From the NCBI GenBank assembly GCA_905250125.1, contig CAJNOL010000001.1:248001-312000 (forward strand): DNA of 64,000 nucleotides. The letters run 5' to 3'. A program made the translations under genes and the position numbers. This DNA is from Rotaria sordida (Eukaryota; Rotifera; Eurotatoria; Philodinida; Philodinidae). Within the stretch, counting starts at the first letter, position 1. Each line of letters begins with the position of its first letter. Under the pieces are notes generated by a model. That model was not told the DNA's origin. It did no database searches and worked only from the letters and a program-made list of their open reading frames with translations. Positions 56,531-64,000 of this stretch are shown one piece after another.

Positions 56531-59530
56531 TTATTGTGAACTTTGATCAACGTCTTTTAATCCACCCATACAAATATATTTCAGATTAACATAATCTTCT
56601 ATTCCATATTTAGACCCTTCGCGACCAAAACCACTCTGTTTAATTCCACCTTTTATTCAAAATATAATAGAATAAAGATGAACAAAATAAAAATTTAGAT
56701 TAATTACCAAATGGAGCTTCAACAGATGAAATAATTCCTTCATTTACACCAACCATACCAGTTTGCATTCGTTCAGCAACACGCCAAATTTGAGATATAT
56801 CTTGGCTATACATATAAGCTAAACAACAATCAAGAAAAGACTTCATTGAAATTTGAATAAATATTTATATACCGGCTAAACCAACATCAACTGAATTAGC
56901 AATTTTAACTGCTTCATCTTCAGTTTTAAATCTATAAACATAATAAAAAAAAAATTAACAAAATAAGATTCTCTTTTTTGTTTTCTTACTTGATAATCGC
57001 AACGACAGGTCCAAATATTTCTTCCTGTGCAACTCGCATCGATAATTTGACATCTGCAATAACTGCAGGTTCAACAAAAAAACCCGAAGTTTTTCCTTTT
57101 TTCTCGTTTCCACCTATTGATATAGAAAATTATTTTTACATACTATATAAATTTAAACATTTCTATTCTAACCAGTAACAATTCTAGCTCCTTTGTCTTT
57201 CGCATCTGAAATAAAATCAAGAACTCTTTCATATTGTTCTTTATTAACAATAGGTCCTAAATGTGTCTTTTCATTAAAACCATCTCCAACAATTTGTTCT
57301 TTAGTTTTCTTTGTCAATTCACTAATAAATTCATCATAAATTCCCTAGATAATAAACTTAAAATATTTTTCAATAAAAATATATATTCTTACTTCTTGTA
57401 CAAGAAATCGATTTGCACATACACATGTTTGTCCCGACGCACGAAATTTTGATGCCATAGCACCTTGTACAGCTTGTTTAACATCAGCTGAATTAAAAAC
57501 TAAAAACGGTGCATTACCACCAAGTTCCAATGATATTTTTTTCACTGTTGATGCACACTGAGCCATAATCTTTTTACCAACTTCAGCTAAATTAAATAGA
57601 CAAAAAAAATATAAAACATCAAATCAAATTTTATTATCTTTACTCGATCCAGTAAATGACATTTTTGAAATCAATGGATGTTCACATAAAAATTTACCGA
57701 TTTCAGCTGAATGAGTAGTTGTTAGTACATTAATTGTACCATCAGGAAATCCGGCTTCTTTCGCTAACTAAACAAAAAACAATAGAATCTATATTCTTTA
57801 CAATAGTTCATCGAAAATTTGTATCTTTAATTTACGTCGCAAAGAACTAAACATGAATAAGGTGTATCTTCAGAAGGTTTAACAACAATAGTACAGCCGG
57901 CAGCCAATGCTGGACCTGCTTTACGTAATATCATTGAACTAGGAAAATTCCATGGCGTTATAAAACTACAAACACCAACAGGTTGACGAAGAACCAATGC
58001 ACGACGATTATGTGATGTTATTGGAAGAACATCACCATGAATACGTTTTGCTTCTTCAGCAAACCATTCAATATAACTAAAAATTAAAATATAAATATTT
58101 TCATAAAAAATGCTTTTCATTTTCTTTACCTAGCACCATAAAGTATTTCTCCAATGGATTCTTTTAATGGTTTACCCTAAGAAAATAATTAAATTAACGA
58201 ATAATGCAAAAATTCCCTGCTAATAATATATGTGTCCGGATTCCGTGAGTTCTGAATTCATGAAACTCTCAAAACTCAAGAATTTGTCTTATATTCAGAA
58301 ATTCGGAATATCAGAAATGCTACAAGTGAAGACAAATATACGGTATAGTATTTTCCGTGTGATTCGAATATGGGTGTGGCTGTGTGTATAGAGAGAATAG
58401 GTGACACTTTTGACAGTTCCAGGGGTTCAAAACTCACGAAATCTGGACACTGGTGTGTAATAATGTCACTTCATTTTTCATCGACTATAACATTTTCTGG
58501 GAAAATCAAGGATATCTATTCAAAATCTATGTTGGAAGCTCTTTATTTCTCACTCAATTGTTAACAAATCATGCAGAAAATATTATAACATCGTTTCAGA
58601 TAACACTGGCAAATACTAACTAAGAAGCTCCAGCTATGTTTCAGATCGATGTTTTTCTCTTTTGTTTTCTTCGATGCTCGTATTCATCTTTTCGACAGAT
58701 CAGCTGCATAAAAATTTTGCCTTATTTTTATCGGCAGTATCCCGGACTTCGCGTAGTTATCATATTATATAAACAACGCTATTATGATTCTATAAAACTC
58801 GTCACTATTTTCGCGTCATAACTTTATCGATATTTTGTGAATCTTTGTTTTTTTAATTTTTCATCATGTTAACAACAGCAATCGTGTATTGTTTGTTATT
58901 AGAGTTGTGAAGAATTTAACGGTGAATCTGATGAAAAACAAGAGCAAAAAAATACAATGGAATGCATAGGAGATAATTTAAAAAACATCCAGAGATCAGT
59001 GTTTTTTATAGCAACCATGTCAAGCTGTTTGAATAGAGCTATTCAAAAATTCGCTCAATACTCCTAAATAAGAGATGATCGAATTTTATAAAAGACATTG
59101 TTAGAAAGAACTTGCATCACAGATTATGAATAGATAGTTTTCATTTTCCTAACATTAATATCAATCGATATATTTATTAAAATAGAATTACCATTTCAGT
59201 TGTCAAAATTTTTCCTAAGTGATCTTTATTTTTTAAAATTAAATCATTAAATTTTCTCATTATAACACTTCGTTCTTTTCCAGTTTTAGTGGACCATTTA
59301 TTTTGAAATGCATTATAAGCTGCTTGCACAGCTTTTTCAGCATCTTTAATATTACAATCTGGTACACTGCCTATTTCATCACCATTTGCTGGATTATAGA
59401 CTTTAAATGTTTCACCTGATTGTGCTGATACCCATTGACCATTAATATATGTTTGATTAAAAAATGAACGACGAATATGATTTATTGCTTGATTAAGACG
59501 AAATATAGAAGAATATTTAGTTGCGTACAT
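56531..59530 (-). CDS. ALDH5A1: Succinate-semialdehyde dehydrogenase, mitochondrial
   Basis: This NAD-dependent enzyme oxidises succinic semialdehyde to succinate, the last step of GABA breakdown, in the mitochondrial matrix. The ATG at 59530 begins [25 protein letters not shown], a basic import leader, then [24 protein letters not shown]. Later exons carry [56 protein letters not shown] (catalytic Glu) and the active-site loop [13 protein letters not shown]. That loop has the catalytic Cys and a second Cys two residues on, the redox-switch pair known from human ALDH5A1. [43 protein letters not shown] and the C-terminus [17 protein letters not shown] follow. Stop TAA is at 56531-56533. The length is about 500 residues. 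Intron 58177-59191 is long. The start lies 32 bases after the LRRC42 stop, with TTATTTTTCAG between them. Confidence 0.94.
58221..58464. mobile_element. Small inverted-repeat element in ALDH5A1 intron
   Basis: The left end has GTGTCCGGATTCCGTGAGTT (58232-58251) and the right end the diverged reverse complement (AACTCACGAAATCTGGACAC, 58431-58450). The inner parts are less similar. It is about 240 bases; the tips cannot be placed to the base and the TA borders are not certain. It is non-coding. Confidence 0.55.
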
Positions 59531-59562
59531 ATTCTTTTTTTTTATCTGAAAAATAAATTATT
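59531..59562 (-). promoter_or_regulatory. Acceptor-like site in the 32-base LRRC42-ALDH5A1 gap
   Basis: On the minus strand the gap reads as an AT-rich stretch, then TTTATTTTTCAG, then 18 bases to the ALDH5A1 ATG. It is too short for a separate promoter and there is no donor between the LRRC42 stop and this AG. That is what a trans-splice acceptor inside a polycistronic transcript would look like. Confidence 0.55.
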
Positions 59563-62414
59563 TTATAAATAACATGATAAGAGATCATTTGCTTGTGTGG
59601 AATCTATAAATCCTATGGGATCAGAAACAACTTTTTCTTTCTTTTTAATTGCTTTTGATGAAGAACTTTGATGACATGTTGAACAAAATCGAACAAGTTT
59701 TATTAATTGTATAGAATCATCATTGTCAACTCGACGTCGTTTTCGATCTAATAAATACAAATGAAGATAATTTTTATATGAAAATTGTTCGAATATATTT
59801 ATACAAAAATTATTATCGACTGTTGTTGTTGAAGATTGTAATTGAGAAATTTTTGCAATCCATCCACGATTAGTTATTTCTTCCCAACTATTTTGTATTG
59901 AACAATTACATTCATGAAGATTATCAAATTCTTTAATAAATATTGACTTTTCCTAATGGTAGAGAAGAAACATAGTTAAATATTTCTTTGAAAAATATAG
60001 AGATTCTTTTACATGAGAAGCGACTAGTGAGATATACAGAGTATCAAGTGACGTTAATGCTTTTAGAAAACGTCCTGATTGACTTGTGAGATTATTTCCT
60101 AGAATATATAAATTGATGACAATTGCTTTATATATATATATAACATAAATCAAAAGTTTGTTTGAACACACTAAGATTTGCAAATAATCATACTACGTAA
60201 AAGAATCATTTTCTATGAATTTCTTATGATACACGAGAAAAATTGACTTATTTTGTATATTACAATCTACTAAAACTTAAACTAGTGTAACGACAAAAGT
60301 AATCTATCACATTGAGGAGCAATCTCATCGTGCAACAACTTTATTTCTCTCTCTCTCTCTGAATTAAAAACGTGCGTGGCCAAGACATTTGCTTTTTTTT
60401 TAATAAGTAGTTGGCGCAGTGTGTTTCATATTTTCTTCTATGTTTAAGTTCAAATAAACAAACTCATTTTACGTCCTAAATCTAAGTCCACTATAAATCT
60501 TGGATTCGATCATGTGTATGGTGTTACTCAAGGATTGTACAGCAATAATGACCTCAATTGAATTAGAAGAATGGCATAGTCGACGGAACGTTTTGAATCT
60601 AGAGAATAGGCTCAACAGTCTTTATAAAATCGTCACCGGGAAGTTAGAAATAAGGAGTTAGAGGGCAAGCCTTTTTATGTTAGTCATATAAACTATAGTT
60701 CAGAAACAATTCACAACTTGTATCAAACGACAAGCACTTAAGGAAACACGGAAACATTTGTGTTTTCGATCTATCTTCCTGAAAAATAGGATAATAGTAA
60801 AGCAGTAGTGTTCACAAATAAAAAAATGAATTACATTGTGGGTTTGCTTACTTCGTTGAAAATGTTTCTTAGGTATCTAAGGCTTAGCCGCTGAAGCTGA
60901 AGAAAACTTCCGGCAGCTTTTAGTTTATCTAACTCGAGTTTTCTGTACAATACGACAATTTGTCCTCGATAGTTGTGGAAAATTTTGACACTTTTACAAG
61001 AGTTTTCACGCACTGTATAAATCAATTAATCTGATAGAATCAGAAACAAATATTTGAGTCTACCCAAGCCTCGTGACTTCAATCCCTTTGGAGAATGAGT
61101 CATTCGAACATTTTCAATCTCACTCATACAGTGGACAATTTTTATTCAGCATGTGAGCATGATTTATTTTCTCTCAAAACCGCGTTTTTTTTTCGTAGAA
61201 ATATTAGCCTCTTATATCCAGAAATAATATTGCTGCAAAAAAAAGATCATTTGGGATGGAAAATTCCTGTGAGAGACCCTCATCCTAAACTCATGAAAAA
61301 ATTGACAAATGATACATTATTCGATGTAGTTTTTCATTCTGATTCCAAATACATCTTTATTTTTTCCTCAAAGTGCATCTATGACAAAGAAATCACGAAA
61401 AAACTTTTGAAAAGTCAAGGCTTTTAGAAAACCTATATCTCATATCAGAAGTATTTACGCATCTTTGCGTTAACTGGCTGTATATTCCAGATAGAGGAGA
61501 ACATTCTCTGAAAGTTTCGTCGATATCATATAAGTAGAAAAAAGTGGTGATCAACTTTACTGAAGACCTCTTTTTCACATAAATGCTTAGCGTAAAAAGA
61601 ATAGTGATTTTTTTCAGAACGAATGAATTTAGCCGTTGGAACAGATTTTTTTTTATCAAAAGACTGTTCGTTAATCAAAGTATATTAGTTACTATTCAAA
61701 TCTCGAAAAAGCTCACTTTCACTTTATTTCATCTAATGTCTACTGTAACTCGGCCGCTAACTCTAATATTATAGTGATTGGTTTACAAATTGATATCAAA
61801 TAGTATTTCATTCAAAATGTCTTTATTTAGAAAGAAGAAAAGAATTTCTTTAATCTTATATTTATATGATTATTAGTTATCTTACCTTGAAGATGTAAAC
61901 TATGTAAATTACATAAAGCTTTGCTTCGAATTCGATTACTAGCTGTTAATAATCGAATATCTTCATCATCTAATTGATTAAAAGTTAATCTTAAATATTC
62001 AATATTTTCCATTTGTCCAATAATATTTAAAATTTTTCTTTTTTCTTCATGATCAAATTTTTCCAAAGCATATGAAAAATCAAGTTGAATTACATTTAAA
62101 TTTATACGTTTTAATAAATGAAGATAAAAATTAGCCGTTAAAAAATTTAAATTATTTGTTATAGAATAACAAAAACTTGTACAAAATATATCTGAATGAT
62201 AATCAGTTAAAATATTGATTATTTTTATAAGATCATTTTCATTAATTATTGATAATGATGATATTGTTTTTAAATATTCATCAAAAATTTTTTCAACAAT
62301 TTCATTTGGTAAATAACGACAACTTTCAATAGACAAAAAATATTTTCCCAAGATACGAGATGCAAGATTAACAAGTGATGGAATCATTCTAGAAAGAAAT
62401 GATTTCAATATCAT
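59563..62414 (-). CDS. LRRC42: LRRC42-like leucine-rich repeat protein, three exons
   Basis: LRRC42 is a conserved animal protein with leucine-rich repeats and no settled function. Exon 1 (62414-61886) has a helical N-terminus (SRMIPSLVNLASRIL) and CRYLPNEIVEKIFDEYL, which resembles an F-box-like helix pair. Leucine-rich segments follow (FYLHLLKRINLNVIQLDFS; MENIEYLRLTFNQLDDEDI). It splices in frame to exon 2 (60099 to about 60017), completing the repeat LHSLHLQGNNLTSQSGRFL, then to exon 3 (59954-59563). The C-terminal part IKEFDNLHECNCSIQNSWEE followed by a basic stretch (DRKRRRVDND) and a final NDLLSCYL corresponds to the C-terminal arrangement of vertebrate LRRC42, including its closing DLLNSY. 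Stop TAA is at 59563-59565. Intron 60100-61885 is very long. The start lies 135 bases after the syntaxin-8 stop. An F-box protein is the alternative reading. Confidence 0.7.
60100..61885 (-). other. 1.8-kb intron of the LRRC42-like gene
   Basis: The flanking exons join cleanly in frame across it. It carries a CT run near 60345-60360 and an open minus-strand stretch at 60831-61025 with acceptor- and donor-like ends, which could be a cryptic or alternative exon (see the rejected list). I found no clear inverted arms. Confidence 0.55.
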
Positions 62415-62549
62415 GAAAAAAAAAAATCGAAAAATTCAAAATCATCCATTGATTGCTTTTAAATGAATAATAAAAAAATGATATAGATTACATTTAACGA
62501 AAAAAACAAACAGAAGAAAAGACAAGATATTGTAAGAAAGTTGTTTAAA

Positions 62550-63870
62550 CTATTTTTTAAATGGAATAGCAGCTATTACAACAATAGCAACGAAAAGAAG
62601 TATAATAATAATCCATAACAATAATGCTGAAGATTTTCGATCAATAACTTTAACTAACATTGTTTGACGTTTAACACGAGAATCAAGTAAACTTGTACGA
62701 TCAGTTATTGTATCAAGTATTTCATTATGTCTATCAACTTCACTATTCATTGCAACACCGATTTCTTTTTGACGTTTAACTATTGCATGTAATGCATCAA
62801 TTGCTTCATCATTATCTATAGAAATAGACAAAAATAACAATTTTTTTTATGTTTTGACAATCATATGTAAATTTTAAAAAAGATAATACTTTTTCGTAAA
62901 TTTGAACGAAGTCCAGTAAATTCTTCATTTGTTAAACCTTGAGTATTTTCTGTTTCAACAGCAGATGCAAAACGTGGATCCACTCGATCACGTGGTCTAA
63001 TAGAAATTGTTTATTAAAAGACATTCTAATAAATGAATCATTTAAACTTACGAATATGTATTAAAACTTTCTTTCATTGTTGTTTCAATTTCTTCTTTCG
63101 ATTGTTTTATTGTATCAACTAATGTTCGTCGACGATTTGCTTCTCGTGCTGTTCTACACAATAAAAAAAAAAAAATGTGTATAGAAACAAACAAAAAAAT
63201 TCTAGAAAAATTATTTACATAACACCATTACGGGATTGAGCAGTTAAATCATTCGAAAGTTTATCAATATCTTTATTAAATTCTGTTATCATCGTACGAA
63301 TTATTGATGATACCTATAAAAAGATCATCGAAATTTTTAATATCTTATACAAAGATATAAATATTTACTTTAGCTCGTTGTGAGCTATTATGAGGTAATT
63401 TTTTAAATTCATTTATTTTCTGATTGATTTCTTGTGCATAATTTTTACAGCTTTCATAATTTTGAGTCCTAAAATATACAAAACAAAAGGAATTTATAAA
63501 CTTCCTATTGTTTTATATTGTAGAGAATGAAGATTTGATGAATTTTTGTAGATATTATGATCTAGTCAAATACAAAAGTATACTTTCAAATTTGTATTAG
63601 AAATGAATGGTCATTTCTTCGAAAATGTTCACTGAATGATTTTGGATCAATATTTGAAATTAAATATATGCGAATAATTTTATTTGATTCAAAAATTGAA
63701 AATTCATAATTCAAATATAAATCTTGTATGTTTGTCTTTTATTAGTCGAATTATTTTAGGATCAATAAATCATTCATTACAAAGCATTTTCTTTTTATAA
63801 ATCATTAAATTTGATTTCATTTATGAAAAAATACACACAACAGCAAGATATCTCACCACGCGTCCGACAT
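62550..63870 (-). CDS. STX8: Syntaxin-8-like SNARE (Qc), six exons
   Basis: Syntaxin-8 is a Qc-SNARE that drives fusion of late endosomes with syntaxin-7, Vti1b and VAMP8. The start is a tiny 14-base exon (63870-63857, MSDA plus two bases of Trp); exon 2 is 63468-63369 and exon 3 63313-63219. The later exons give a helical N-terminal domain (YESCKNYAQEINQKINEF), then a Gln/Glu-rich middle (EEFTGLRSNLRK). The SNARE motif (about residues 148-205) is RQKEIGVAMNSEVDRHNEIL and on. A 22-residue membrane anchor follows and the tail ends IPFKK, with TAG at 62550-62552. The total is about 227 residues against 236 in human, and the VIDRKSS before the anchor matches VDRKSA of human syntaxin-8. At the central zero layer, where Q-SNAREs carry Gln, this protein has His (CAT, about residue 169). 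TTTTTCAG lies about 32 bases before the ATG. Confidence 0.9.
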
Positions 63871-64000
63871 TTTTTTTCATATATTCACTTGAATCGATTT
63901 GATCTGAAAAATGAATAAAAAAAAATTGAGTTTGCTCTTGAATATAATTCCTTTATTTTGCTGAGATGTCGTTTATTTTGAAAGAATAAAAATTGTAAAA

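Noticed and set aside
60410..60430. TTGGCGCAGTGTG resembling a retroelement primer-binding site
   Set aside because: I found no flanking long terminal repeats, polypurine tract or gag/pol coding nearby; a short chance match.
60831..61025. Possible extra exon of the LRRC42-like gene
   Set aside because: It has acceptor- and donor-like ends in phase, but skipping it restores an ideal leucine-rich repeat (LHLQGNNLTSQSG). I treat it as cryptic unless RNA shows otherwise.
61095..61427. Plus-strand frame of 110 codons in the LRRC42 intron
   Set aside because: There is no domain or homologous pattern, the composition follows the intron, and it lies in a long intron of a minus-strand gene.
1..64000. 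tRNA, rRNA or CRISPR features
   Set aside because: I looked by eye for tRNA B-box-like GGTTCGA motifs, rRNA-like GC-rich blocks and spaced direct repeats and saw none that hold up.

Overview
This is an AT-rich eukaryotic nuclear window, most likely from a small invertebrate. The genes are animal genes (RIM-binding protein, Mint/X11, syntaxin-8, LRRC42, branched-chain dehydrogenase E1-beta). Most introns are very short (about 45-70 bases), with GT-AG ends, T-rich acceptors and strongly A/T-ending codons. Many start codons lie a few bases after a splice-acceptor-like pyrimidine-AG, and some same-strand genes are almost touching. These features suit a spiralian with spliced-leader trans-splicing; a bdelloid rotifer is my best guess, but this is inference and no marker in the window proves it.

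Layout. 1-6.4 kb: no confident gene, but a 1-kb TA-flanked inverted-repeat element and several small repeats. 6.4-15.4 kb: profilin (minus) and importin-7/8 (plus), divergently arranged. 15.4-20.2 kb: an inverted-repeat element and a serine/threonine-rich unknown gene (plus). 20.7-27.6 kb: a full RIM-binding protein gene (minus) with coiled coils, three SH3 and about three fibronectin-III domains. 28.3-31.4 kb: a multi-exon coiled-coil gene (minus); a 1.6-kb intron of it holds an intronless cytochrome c gene with an unusual Gly/Lys/Ser-rich repeat extension of about 147 residues at its N-terminus. 33.0-33.5 kb: a small coiled-coil gene (plus). 34.8-41.9 kb: Mint/X11 (APBA) with PTB and two PDZ domains (minus). 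43 kb: a small two-exon unknown gene. 46.3-48.8 kb: BCKDHB (minus). 50.9-52.5 kb: a protein with two alpha-crystallin-like domains (minus). 53.3-55.2 kb: a PIN1-type prolyl isomerase (minus). 55.8-63.9 kb: a possible 50-residue small ORF, then ALDH5A1, LRRC42 and syntaxin-8, all minus and closely packed (32 and 135 bases apart), like an operon.

The main unexplained pattern is a set of eight long inverted-repeat (foldback/MITE-like) elements. Most are flanked by TA dinucleotides, and six sit inside exceptionally long introns of importin-7, RIM-BP, Mint, BCKDHB, PIN1 and ALDH5A1. The most striking single gene is the extended cytochrome c, whose heme-binding core looks intact. RIM-BP and Mint, both presynaptic scaffold proteins, lie within 20 kb of each other. 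BCKDHB and ALDH5A1 are mitochondrial dehydrogenases of amino-acid and GABA breakdown, and syntaxin-8 is an endosomal SNARE. No tRNA, rRNA, CRISPR array or intact transposase was seen.
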